Below are positions 1 through 6,873 of a stretch of 14,505 nucleotides of DNA, one piece after another. A program made the position numbers and the translations under genes. Under the pieces are notes generated by a model, which worked only from the letters and a program-made list of their open reading frames with translations, did not search any database and was not told where the DNA came from. The DNA is from an uncultured Planctomycetales bacterium. GTDB taxonomy: Bacteria; Planctomycetota; Planctomycetia; Isosphaerales; Isosphaeraceae. The stretch spans positions 1 through 14,505 of the forward strand of contig CALKTZ010000422.1 in assembly GCA_937997355.1 (NCBI GenBank), written 5' to 3'. How positions within the stretch are numbered: the first letter of the stretch is position 1; the number at the start of each line of letters is the position of its first letter.

Positions 1-9
1 AGATGAGAA

Positions 10-51
10 GCCGCCCGCACGCCTATCCGGCAAGATGATCGTGCGGGCGGC
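10..51. terminator. Strong GC-rich hairpin, possible terminator of the tRNA-Lys transcript
   Basis: Positions 10-21 (GCCGCCCGCACG) and 40-51 (CGTGCGGGCGGC) are perfect 12-bp inverted repeats around an 18-nt loop. On the minus strand the stem is followed by CTTCTCATCT, which is only weakly T-rich, so this is not a textbook intrinsic terminator. It lies about 115 bp downstream of the minus-strand tRNA-Lys gene and could end that transcript, or a gene entering from the left of the window. Confidence 0.45.
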
Positions 52-167
52 CCGAAAGCGACCAGAACCGACTTCGACAGGAGCGAACCCATGCCGAGAA
101 TCGGCCCATGGCCCTGCCTGCTCGTGACTTGCTTGGAGGGTCCGGGACTCCTCTCGGACTCTCGTAA

Positions 168-240
<73 letters not shown>

Positions 241-245
241 AACGA

Positions 246-270
246 GAGCCGGGAGATGTTTTCCCGGCTC
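246..270. other. 9-bp hairpin in the leader of tRNA-Lys
   Basis: GAGCCGGGA (246-254) and TCCCGGCTC (262-270) are perfect inverted repeats with a 7-nt loop. The hairpin ends only 5 nt before the 5' end of the mature minus-strand tRNA. In the primary transcript it would sit next to the RNase P cleavage site. It has no poly-T tail, so it does not look like a terminator for either strand. Confidence 0.5.
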
Positions 271-274
271 ATTC

Positions 275-303
275 AGTTTGGCGTGAGGGGGAGATTCTGT
301 CAA
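275..303 (-). promoter_or_regulatory. Candidate promoter for tRNA-Lys
   Basis: The minus strand has a perfect -35 box TTGACA (298-303), a 17-bp spacer and a weak -10 CAAACT (275-280, three of six consensus bases). Initiation would fall about 28 nt before the tRNA, at the base of the leader hairpin. The perfect -35 and correct distance favour it; the poor -10 does not. Confidence 0.4.
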
Positions 304-377
304 ATTCCCCTTCGAAAAGCAAGTGGCCAGCTTCCCTTTCGACGCAAAACCGACACGGCAAACGAACTTGGGGTTCG

Positions 378-1676
378 CTACCGGAGCGGATAGAGGGATT
401 GCGGCGTGTCATGGAGGATCTGCCGGAGGATGGGGGAAATCTCGTCTTCCTCGTAATAGCCCGCCTCGATGAGCGAGGCGAAGGCCGAGGCGGTCGCCTT
501 GCGGAACAACTGGAACTTGCCGTAGACCCACTGGGCGGACGAAGCCCCCGAGGCGAAACCGGTCAGCTTGGTCATCGGGGTGACGTGCGCCTGCCTCTCG
601 ATATAGCCGGCGATCGCGACCGCCGAGAAGTCGTGTCGCCAAGAGCCCGAGACCGAAACATTCGGCAGCCTCGCCGCCAGGGCGCCGGCGTCGCGGCGGG
701 AATCATGGCAGCCGGCGAGGAGGTCGAATCGGGCCTTGTCGAAGTGTCGAAGGGTCCTCGCGAGATCGCCCGTCCAGCCGGAGTTCCAGTAACCCGGCGC
801 ATGGTCCGGATTTCCCTCACCGTCAGATTCTCCGCCGAGCACCAGTTGGAGCGTGGCTCCCGTGCTCGCGTACCAGTCGAGCACTTTCCAGGTGGCGAAC
901 CTCGCCAGTTCCTCGGTCTCGGCCCGGGAGAGGGGCTTGTCCGCGGCGGCCGCGGTGAGCGCCTGGGCGGAGAGGGCGGAGTCCGGGCGTGCCAGCAGCC
1001 GGGATGCGGTGAGGGTCAGCCGGGAGACGCGAACCGCCCCGGTCAGTTTGCGGGCGATCCAGTCATCCAGCAGCTTCCGGAATTGAGACGCGGAGGCGGG
1101 CACATTCCCCAGCAGCCGCCCCAATCGCCGGTCATAGGTTTCGACCCCACCTGATCCAGCAACCTCGGCACTAAAATCCGGGCAAAGCAGGGGGTCCAGG
1201 TTGACCGAGTGAACGACCAGGTTTGAGCCGTCACTTATCTGCGAGGCGCTCGATACCACGCGTTGAATCTGGCAACGATCCCGCAGGAGGGCCGCCCCCC
1301 AATCGGGATTCTGGCCGGTGCTTCGAACCCTGTCGAGCAGTTCGGCGGCGTTGGATTCGGTCACGTGGGGATCGTAAAAGTCGTAGAGGTCGCGGAGGAT
1401 GCGATAGAAGCACCAGGCGGCGGCCGTGTTGCGAATCCGGGCAAGATAGGAGATGACCCGATGAATGCGATCGTCGGCGGCCAGCTTCGGGTCGAGGGAC
1501 GCCGGGGGCATCCCCACGGCCATCAGCTCGGCGACCAGCACGGGCTCACCCAGGATCGCGAAGAGGTCGGGGGCCGAAAGCCGATCGGGCCGAAGATCGG
1601 AGTCCGTGTCGATCACCGGCGTCTCGGTGATGCGTCGTTCGATGCGTTGAATGAGGCTGGGCTCGCTCGTAAACAT
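378..1676 (-). CDS. Uronate isomerase/amidohydrolase-like protein lacking the first metal-binding motif
   Basis: A 432-residue protein resembling the UxaC-like branch of the amidohydrolase superfamily. Typical UxaC enzymes interconvert glucuronate or galacturonate and fructuronate or tagaturonate. Recognisable stretches are the N-terminal MFTSEPSL, RNTAAAWCFYRILRDLYDF (residues 82-100), NVSVSGSWRHDF (339-350), HVTPMTKLTGF (364-374) and the C-terminal GYYEEDEISPILRQILHDTP (406-425). Where relatives carry His-x-His after the first strand, this protein has Asp-Ser-Asp (VIDTDSDL, residues 21-28), so classical isomerase activity is doubtful. The frame is open for 146 more codons upstream, but that part is unlike the family, so the ATG at 1676 is chosen; its ribosome site (AGGA) is weak and distant. 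A small hairpin, CGAAC/GTTCG, lies just past the stop (363-377). The specific substrate cannot be told. Confidence 0.7.
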   Translation of the reverse strand: MFTSEPSLIQRIERRITETPVIDTDSDLRPDRLSAPDLFAILGEPVLVAELMAVGMPPASLDPKLAADDRIHRVISYLARIRNTAAAWCFYRILRDLYDFYDPHVTESNAAELLDRVRSTGQNPDWGAALLRDRCQIQRVVSSASQISDGSNLVVHSVNLDPLLCPDFSAEVAGSGGVETYDRRLGRLLGNVPASASQFRKLLDDWIARKLTGAVRVSRLTLTASRLLARPDSALSAQALTAAAADKPLSRAETEELARFATWKVLDWYASTGATLQLVLGGESDGEGNPDHAPGYWNSGWTGDLARTLRHFDKARFDLLAGCHDSRRDAGALAARLPNVSVSGSWRHDFSAVAIAGYIERQAHVTPMTKLTGFASGASSAQWVYGKFQLFRKATASAFASLIEAGYYEEDEISPILRQILHDTPQSLYPLR

Positions 1677-2143
1677 ACCGGCTCGAATTCCTGTCCGTCC
1701 CGTCCTATGGAGGGGGACGGTCGTTGCAGTCCAAAAAACGAGGCAAATGGACCCCGCGAGGTCGGAAATCCCAGCGGCCATGATGAAGATCCTTCGCGGG
1801 GGTGTCAATGAACGAACCGAGCGATCGGGCCTCGCCGACGGCAACGCAGAGGTCTCGGGGATGTTGCCGTTTCCGGACGGCCCGCGAACGATCGATGAAC
1901 CGGATCTGGCATGTTCTAGGTTGCCGGAGTGGGGGAATGCTATAATCTTTTCAGGGTTTTCGGACGGTCCCCGATCCAAATCGGCGGGCTCCCCGGCCTG
2001 GTTCCTCAAGGGGTCGTGATACCAGGCGGCGGGATGGGATGATTCGAGGCCGAGGCTGGGTTCTGGTCCGCCGGGATGGCGCAACATCGCGGTGATTATC
2101 GTTCCGGCTCTCACGTTCGAGCCGACGGGTTGGGAGCGTCGTG
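1677..2143. other. 467-bp divergent intergenic region
   Basis: This lies between the divergent starts of the isomerase-like gene and the UVR-motif gene. The long minus-strand open frame across it reads as low-complexity Pro/Arg/Ser-rich sequence and is probably a GC-driven shadow. The one clear signal is a plus-strand extended -10 near 1938-1946. I see no RNA gene, repeat or convincing minus-strand promoter. Confidence 0.5.
1938..1946 (+). promoter_or_regulatory. Extended -10 promoter for the UVR-motif gene
   Basis: TGCTATAAT matches the sigma-70 extended -10 (TGnTATAAT) exactly. There is no good -35 at 16-18 bp, which extended -10 promoters can do without. Transcription would start near 1953 and leave a leader of about 190 nt before the ATG at 2144. 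A related box (TGCTACAAT, 8956-8964) occurs upstream of another plus-strand gene in the window. Confidence 0.5.
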
Positions 2144-2914
2144 ATGCGACGGGATTTGGACGACGTACTCCAGGGGTGGCCGTACGATCCCGAACCGGGT
2201 GAAATCCTGGCGCGCGAGATCCGCGCCCGGGACGGCCGCTCGGTGCTGCAAATCCGCATCGAGCTCGGCGTGCTCCAGCTCGAAGTGACCGGCCGGCCCG
2301 ACGGGACCCGGCCGCACGGCTTCGCGACCTATCTCGACTATCTCCGGCATTCGGCCGCCGGGCGGGGCCAGGCCCCGGGGGGCAAGAGCCCCTCGTGGCA
2401 CATGTCGGCGCATCAGTGTACCGAGGCGGACCGCGAGTTCGTGCAGTTCTATCACCGGCGGGTCGCCTGGCTCTCGCTCCGCCGCTACGACCGGGCCGTG
2501 CGCGACGCCGACCATACCCTGGCCCTCATGGATTTCGTCCGCCGCCACGGCATCGACGACGAGTACGTCGGGTCGCACGAGCAGTTCCGCGGGCTGGTCG
2601 TCTTCCACCGCACCCAGGCCGCCGCCGCCCTGGCCCTGGAGCGGCGCAAGCCCGAAGAGGCGATCGACGCCATCCGGGAAGGGAGCGACCTGATCAGCAA
2701 CCACTATCAGGGTTGGTGGTCGGAAAACGACCAGGCGGAATCTCCCAACCCGTCGCTCATCGAGCAGCTTCGCAACTTCGAAACCGAGATCCGCAAGAAC
2801 TTCGCCGTCGAGAAGACCCTCCGGGAACAGCTCGACGAGGCGGTCGCCCGAGAAGATTACGAGCAGGCCGCCCGCATCCGGGACCGAATTCGTTCGCAGG
2901 CGCAACATCATTAA
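2144..2914 (+). CDS. UVR-motif (UvrB/UvrC motif) protein
   Basis: A soluble 256-residue protein. Its C-terminus (about residues 223-250, EKTLREQLDEAVAREDYEQA...) is a UVR motif, the two-helix interaction segment that UvrB and UvrC use to bind each other; it is also found in McsA/ClpC-type and other proteins. There is no nuclease or helicase domain. The N-terminal 70 residues look like a beta-rich domain (GRSVLQIRIELGVLQLEV), and the middle (95-190) is helical and TPR-like (FYHRRVAWLSLRRYDRAVRDADHTLALMDF). The ATG at 2144 is preferred over the GTG three bases earlier because GGGAG (2132-2136) then lies 7 nt away. Role unknown; the UVR motif suggests a protein-protein adaptor. It may share a transcript with the next plus-strand gene 268 bp downstream, although that gap has its own palindromic site. 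Confidence 0.85.
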   Translation: MRRDLDDVLQGWPYDPEPGEILAREIRARDGRSVLQIRIELGVLQLEVTGRPDGTRPHGFATYLDYLRHSAAGRGQAPGGKSPSWHMSAHQCTEADREFVQFYHRRVAWLSLRRYDRAVRDADHTLALMDFVRRHGIDDEYVGSHEQFRGLVVFHRTQAAAALALERRKPEEAIDAIREGSDLISNHYQGWWSENDQAESPNPSLIEQLRNFETEIRKNFAVEKTLREQLDEAVAREDYEQAARIRDRIRSQAQHH

Positions 2915-3018
2915 TCGATTCATCGCGCGATCGGTCCTCGCGGGCCTGGCAAGGACGCGAATCGGGGCGACCTGGTTCGATTGCGAGACTCCGGGGTGGT
3001 CGAACCATCGAAATTCGC

Positions 3019-3039
3019 TATGCTTAAGATATCTTAAGC
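3019..3039 (+). promoter_or_regulatory. 18-bp perfect palindrome overlapping a possible -10
   Basis: GCTTAAGATATCTTAAGC (3022-3039) is a perfect 18-bp palindrome, markedly AT-rich in a GC-rich setting. It overlaps TATGCT (3019-3024), a plausible -10, and lies about 145 bp before the next start codon. A continuous palindrome of this length suits a dimeric repressor or other homodimeric DNA-binding protein. No matching -35 was found, and the regulator is unknown. Confidence 0.45.
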
Positions 3040-3182
3040 CCGTCAAGAATCGGCTCCGGACGACTCGCCGGGAGAGAGACAATCTCCTCGGCTTCGTCGG
3101 GATTCGAGCCGATGAAGCAGATTCAGGGAATCGAGTTCTGACCGACTGATTGAAGTCGTCGAGCCGGGAGTAGGCCGTCGCG

Positions 3183-5438
3183 ATGGTTCCGGATTACTAC
3201 GCAAGACTCGGGGTCGAACCAGGAACGGACCGGAAAGAGATCGAGGCGGCGTTGCGCCGCGTGCAGCCGATTTGGTCGCTCGGCACCCGAAATCCGAAGA
3301 CGAGGCATACCAACCAGCTCTACCTCGACGAGATCCCGGCGCTCCGGAAGGCGCTCCTGGCGGATGCCACGGCCCGGGACGCCTACGACGCCGAGCTCGC
3401 CGCGGCGAAATGGTCGGAGCGGCAGGACAAGCTCGACGAGCTGGAGCGGCGGGTCCGGCTCCGCGCGGCGAGGGGGGTCCTGAGCGCGACGGATCGCCGG
3501 CTGCTCCACGATGAGGCGTCCCGCCTGGGGCTCGACGCCGACTCGCTCGCCCCGATGATCCGCCAGATCCCCGTCCTGGACGACGATCCGAGCTACGACG
3601 AGCCGGCCGGGGCCGGATATGAGTCGAAGCCTGTCCCCGAGACGATCGAGCCGGCGACTCGGCGTCAGATCCGGATCGCCCTGGACCTGCTGCGGCGGCG
3701 AGACCTCTACGACGCGCTCGGGGTCCGGCGAGACGCCCCCGAGTCCGAGATCGTCGATCGGGCCGAGGCCGAGCGCCGGCGTTGGATGAACAAGGCCCAG
3801 GTCACCGCCGAGAAGACCGCCTGGCTCGAAGTCATCTCGCATGCGCAATCTCACCTCGTCGCCCAGAAGGAGAGGGATCGCTACGACCGGACCCTGGAGC
3901 TTGAGGCGGAGGAGGCCTTCGAGCACCTCGTCGAATTCGCGGCAAAGCGAAGGAGCGAGATCGACCAGGCGACGCACAACGTCCTGGCGGGCGAGGCGGC
4001 GGCCATGGGGATCGCGAGGGACCGCGCCGACACCTTGATCGCCCGCAAATGCCGGCAGCTCGACCTCACGGTCCCGCACGTGTTCACGGTCAAGGCGATG
4101 CCCACGCCCGCCTCCCGCGTCGGCGACTCGGGGATCATCCGCGCGGTCGGGGCCGACCTCTCCGAGATCGCCCCCTCCAAGCCTCGGGAAACCCCCGCCG
4201 GGGCTCCCATCTATGTCCGTTGCCTGGAATGCTCGGGCTTGACCGAAGTCCCTCAGGACGCGAGGAAAGGGAACGGGACCAATGGGACCCCCGCGTTCTC
4301 GTGCCGCCATTGCGGGGCCTCGCTCGAATGGGAATGCCCGGTCTGCCGCAAGACGCACCGGGTGGATAAGCGGCGTTGCGATTGCGGGTTCCGGGCCGAG
4401 CACCGGGAGCCCCTCATCCGGCACTTCGCCGCCGCCCAGCATGCCTTCCGGGTCAATGATCTCGACTTCTCGATGGAGGAGCTGAAGAAGGTTCAGCAGT
4501 ATGCCCCGCAGCATGTCGGCGCCCGCAACGGCATCGCCCGGGTGGAGGAGCGGAAGGCCGAGATCGCCAAGGTGAAAACCCAGTACGAACGGGCGAAGGC
4601 GGGGGGCAAGCTCGCCGCCGCGCTCCATGCCGTGGACGCCTGGAAGAAGCTGGTCGCCGCGAACTCGCCCGAAGTGCAGGCCGCCGGGCTGCAAATCTCC
4701 GAAGGGTTGAAGGAGGCCGAGGCACTCGCGGCCCAAGGGCGCAAATCTGAGCGGGAAAACCCGGCCGCGGCGCGTTCGCTCTATCGCCAGGCCCTGGCGA
4801 TCGCCGCCGATCTCCCCGAGGCCCTCAAGGGGCTCGCCCGGACCCCACCCGATCCGGCCACCCAGCTCCAGGCCCAGATGCTGGGGGATCGCGTCCGCCT
4901 CCGATGGACCCCGCCCGCCCCCGATGGGCTGGAGCCCGTCACCTTCGTGATCGTCCGGAAGCAGGGGGGGGCCCTCAACCATGCCGGCGACGGCTCCAGG
5001 ATCGCCGAGATCAGCGATCCCGAGTTCGACGACGTCCCCCCCAACCCCGGCGAGACGGTCAGCTACGCCATCCTCACCCGGCGGAACAACGTGGATTCCG
5101 TGACCGCCGTCTCAATCCCGCCGTTCCCGTATCTCGCGGATGTCAAGGATGCCAGGGCCGTCGTGAAGCCGGACGGCGGCGTGGAGATTTCCTGGACCTC
5201 CCCCGCGCAGGCGAGCGAGATCCGGGTCATCCGGAGGCTCGCCGTCCCCCCCCAGAACGCCAAGGATGGGGAACGGATCGTCGCCTCGCAGGACTCCGCC
5301 GTCGATCAAGCGACCGACGGGCCGGTCCGGTTCTACGGGATCTACGCGGCCTACCGGCTCCCGGACGGCCGGCTCTATCCGTCCCCCGGGGTCATCGTGT
5401 CGGCGAACACCTCGGCAATCTCCAGCCAGGCTAGCTGA
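3183..5438 (+). CDS. Multidomain protein: two degenerate J domains, two zinc ribbons, helical region, two FN3-like domains
   Basis: A 751-residue soluble protein with no signal peptide or membrane helix. Residues 4-75 (DYYARLGVEPGTDRKEIEAAL ... DAYDAELA) and 174-240 (DLYDALGVRRDAPESEI ... DRYDRTLE) resemble J domains, but neither has the His-Pro-Asp that stimulates Hsp70 ATPase. Each is followed by a similar helical segment (HDEASRLGLDADSLAPMI, 109-126; AGEAAAMGIARDRADTLI, 269-286), so the unit looks duplicated. Cysteines 347/350 with 374/377, and 385/388 with 399/401, form two probable zinc ribbons. Residues 410-550 are helical and TPR-like. Two FN3-like beta domains follow (about 556-646 and 651-742). 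GGGAG at 3166-3170 lies 12 nt before the ATG. The architecture suggests a scaffold or adaptor, but function is unknown. No Hsp70 gene is adjacent; a true J-protein lies in the convergent operon 19 bp beyond its stop. Confidence 0.85.
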   Translation: MVPDYYARLGVEPGTDRKEIEAALRRVQPIWSLGTRNPKTRHTNQLYLDEIPALRKALLADATARDAYDAELAAAKWSERQDKLDELERRVRLRAARGVLSATDRRLLHDEASRLGLDADSLAPMIRQIPVLDDDPSYDEPAGAGYESKPVPETIEPATRRQIRIALDLLRRRDLYDALGVRRDAPESEIVDRAEAERRRWMNKAQVTAEKTAWLEVISHAQSHLVAQKERDRYDRTLELEAEEAFEHLVEFAAKRRSEIDQATHNVLAGEAAAMGIARDRADTLIARKCRQLDLTVPHVFTVKAMPTPASRVGDSGIIRAVGADLSEIAPSKPRETPAGAPIYVRCLECSGLTEVPQDARKGNGTNGTPAFSCRHCGASLEWECPVCRKTHRVDKRRCDCGFRAEHREPLIRHFAAAQHAFRVNDLDFSMEELKKVQQYAPQHVGARNGIARVEERKAEIAKVKTQYERAKAGGKLAAALHAVDAWKKLVAANSPEVQAAGLQISEGLKEAEALAAQGRKSERENPAAARSLYRQALAIAADLPEALKGLARTPPDPATQLQAQMLGDRVRLRWTPPAPDGLEPVTFVIVRKQGGALNHAGDGSRIAEISDPEFDDVPPNPGETVSYAILTRRNNVDSVTAVSIPPFPYLADVKDARAVVKPDGGVEISWTSPAQASEIRVIRRLAVPPQNAKDGERIVASQDSAVDQATDGPVRFYGIYAAYRLPDGRLYPSPGVIVSANTSAISSQAS

Positions 5439-5457
5439 TCGAGCCGAGATCCAGCGT

Positions 5458-5745
5458 TCAGGGGGGATCGTATCCCCCCGGATGCCAGGGATGACATTTC
5501 GAGATCCGGCGGATTCCTCGGATGAAGCCTCGAACCGGGCCATACTTCCGGAGTGAGGCTTCCATGTAGCGGCTGCAGCTCGGCTCGAACCGGCAAGCCT
5601 GGCCGAGCAGGGGGCTCAAGGTCCTCTGATAGATCCGGATGAGAAGGACGGCGATGCCGACGACCAGCCGCCCCGGCCAGGCCCCGATGCCCCGGGCCGG
5701 CGGCGGATCTGCCGGTTGCTGGAGGGCCGCTTCCAGGTCTTTCAC
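5458..5745 (-). CDS. yidD: Membrane protein insertion efficiency factor YidD
   Basis: This 95-residue protein matches YidD, a small protein at the inner membrane that helps YidC and Sec insert membrane proteins. Signature segments are IRIYQRTLSPLLGQACRFEPSCSRYM (split here as IRIYQRTLSPLLG, residues 36-48, and CRFEPSCSRYM, 51-61) and CHPWHPGGYDP (84-94), with conserved Cys51, Cys57 and Cys84. A short amphipathic or hydrophobic stretch (LVVGIAVLLIRIY, 27-39) would contact the membrane. It starts at GTG 5745, sharing GTGA with the rnpA stop, so its translation is probably coupled to rnpA. It is the last gene of the minus-strand operon; only 19 bp separate its stop from the convergent 751-residue gene, and no obvious terminator is seen. 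The usual downstream partner yidC is missing. Confidence 0.95.
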   Translation of the reverse strand: MKDLEAALQQPADPPPARGIGAWPGRLVVGIAVLLIRIYQRTLSPLLGQACRFEPSCSRYMEASLRKYGPVRGFIRGIRRISKCHPWHPGGYDPP

Positions 5746-6140
5746 TGGGCGGCCTTGGTGGGGATGGTCGTCGGCATCGGCTTCGGCGGCTTGAGCCTGC
5801 GGGCCACGTCTCGGGCCAGGATCGGCAACGACCGCCGGGCGGCTTCGAAGGTCAATCGGTGGTCGCGAGGCAGGACGATCAGGTCGATCCCCGGGGGCAG
5901 CTCGGCCTTGGAGAGCCGGAACGCCTCGCGGATGATCCGCTTGAGCCGGTTCCGCGCCGAGGCCGCCCGGATTCGCTTCCGGGGAACCGCGATCCCGAGC
6001 CGGGCATGGTCTCGCCCGTTCTCGACTCCATGGACGATCAGGAAGGGGTCGGAGACGGACCGTCGGCGTTCGAAGGCGCGGCGGAAGTCGTCGGGGCTCT
6101 TAACCTTTTCGTGGGGGCGGAACGAGGCCGGGGAGGTCAT
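5742..6140 (-). CDS. rnpA: Ribonuclease P protein component
   Basis: A basic 132-residue protein that assists the catalytic RNase P RNA in removing 5' leaders from pre-tRNAs. The family signature is the RNR motif ARNRLKRIIREAFR (residues 62-75). Also present are the N-terminal KVKSPDDFRRAFERRRSV (12-29), a typical substrate-binding strand region (ARLGIAVPRK, 46-55) and GIDLIVLPRD (84-93). The C-terminal tail after residue 115 is Pro/Lys/Thr-rich and longer than in many bacteria. Its ATG overlaps the stop of the upstream small membrane gene (ATGA, 6137-6140), and its stop overlaps the yidD start. The usual upstream rpmH (ribosomal protein L34) is absent; a one-helix membrane protein takes its place. 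Confidence 0.95.
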   Translation of the reverse strand: MTSPASFRPHEKVKSPDDFRRAFERRRSVSDPFLIVHGVENGRDHARLGIAVPRKRIRAASARNRLKRIIREAFRLSKAELPPGIDLIVLPRDHRLTFEAARRSLPILARDVARRLKPPKPMPTTIPTKAAQ

Positions 6141-6442
6141 GTTGGGCGCTTGCTTTCCGGATTCGAAACAGGGAATTCGTCAGTCGGCTTCGCGAGCGGA
6201 TCGACCAGCTCGATCTCCCTGGGCAGGGGGAGCCGCTCTCGGATCAGCCTCGCTCGACGCATGAGATGCCAGATCAGGAAGACGCCCAGCAGGGCGATCG
6301 TGACCAGCGCCGTCAGGCTCAGCGAGAAGATGGCCCGGCCGACCTTCTTGCGGACCTCCGGGGATTCTTCATCCAGGATCCGACGCAACTGGCTGCGCCG
6401 AGGTTCGTCGGCCTTTGCCGGCGGATTCGCATCGGAAGCCAT
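6137..6442 (-). CDS. Small single-helix membrane protein
   Basis: A 101-residue protein of unrecognised family. A charged N-terminus (PRRSQLRRILDEESPEVRKKVG, in part residues 15-35) is followed by one transmembrane helix (about 37-60, AIFSLSLTALVTIALLG...) and a basic flank (MRRARLIRERL), then a Pro/Glu-rich tail. The charge pattern gives no confident orientation. It overlaps rnpA by 4 nt and follows the merR-like gene by 24 nt, so it is firmly within the operon. Its ribosome site GGGGAG lies in one arm of a short hairpin (GGGGA/TCCCC, 6443-6457) whose other arm touches the ATG, which might limit initiation. No function is inferred beyond a membrane location. Confidence 0.8.
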   Translation of the reverse strand: MASDANPPAKADEPRRSQLRRILDEESPEVRKKVGRAIFSLSLTALVTIALLGVFLIWHLMRRARLIRERLPLPREIELVDPLAKPTDEFPVSNPESKRPT

Positions 6443-6466
6443 GGGGATCGTCTCCCCTTTTCAATT

Positions 6467-6787
6467 TTAGGGCTCTTGTTGAGAATCATCGGCTTCGAGA
6501 AGCCCTTGAAGGTCCGAGGCTAGGCCTCGGAGGTTCTGGTGAACCTCCTTCAATTGATCGCACAGGCGAAGGATTACCTCCACCCCGGCCAGATTGACCC
6601 CCATGTCGCGCTGGAAGCTCAGGATCGTCCAGAGCCGCCGGATCTGCGCGGGCTCGTATCCTTCCGCCGAGGCTTCGGGATCGCTCGAGACGTGGATGAA
6701 GCCCATCGACTCGTAGCGGATCAGGACCTGGGGCGAGACCGCGAGCTTCTGGGCAACCTGGTCTCGCGGGATGATTCGTCGGCTCAT
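6467..6787 (-). CDS. MerR-family regulator, HspR/CbpM-like chaperone modulator
   Basis: A 106-residue protein with an N-terminal MerR-type winged helix-turn-helix (RRIIPRDQVAQKLAVSPQVL, residues 3-22, then RYESMGFI) and the segment FQRDMGVNLAGVEVIL (58-73), characteristic of the HspR/CbpM branch. A C-terminal amphipathic, probably coiled-coil helix (74-99) follows. Such proteins sit beside dnaJ/cbpA genes and either repress chaperone operons (HspR) or bind the J domain (CbpM). Here it lies directly downstream of the J-protein gene, which supports that role. The ATG at 6787 is chosen because the family starts close to the helix-turn-helix; a GTG at 6802 in the same frame would add five residues. 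Neither has a strong ribosome site. No effector-binding domain is present. Confidence 0.85.
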   Translation of the reverse strand: MSRRIIPRDQVAQKLAVSPQVLIRYESMGFIHVSSDPEASAEGYEPAQIRRLWTILSFQRDMGVNLAGVEVILRLCDQLKEVHQNLRGLASDLQGLLEADDSQQEP

Positions 6788-6855
6788 GGTGTGTCGGCCC
6801 ACCTGGGTCGTTCGTCGTCTTGTCGATCACTCGGTCACGCTCGGAAGTCCATCTC

Positions 6856-6873
6856 GGCGATCGCTCGATCGCC
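6856..6873 (-). terminator. Hairpin immediately after the J-protein stop codon
   Basis: GGCGATCG and CGATCGCC are perfect 8-bp inverted repeats separated by 2 nt, starting one base past the TGA of the J-protein gene on the minus strand. There is no T-tract, so it is more likely to attenuate transcription or protect the mRNA 3' end than to terminate fully. It could set the ratio of J-protein to the downstream MerR regulator. Confidence 0.4.

Noticed and set aside
1677..2114. N-terminal extension of the isomerase-like gene to 2114 (146 extra residues)
   Set aside because: The extension is Pro/Arg/Ser-rich, unlike the family, and the family N-terminus (MFTSEP) begins at 1676.
2111..3082. Long minus-strand open frame opposite the UVR-motif gene
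   Set aside because: It is antisense to a well-supported gene and has the low-complexity composition expected of a GC-rich shadow.
3123..4982. 619-codon minus-strand open frame opposite the J/FN3 gene
   Set aside because: It has repetitive Gly/Arg/Leu/Asp composition and no domain, whereas the plus strand shows clear motifs.
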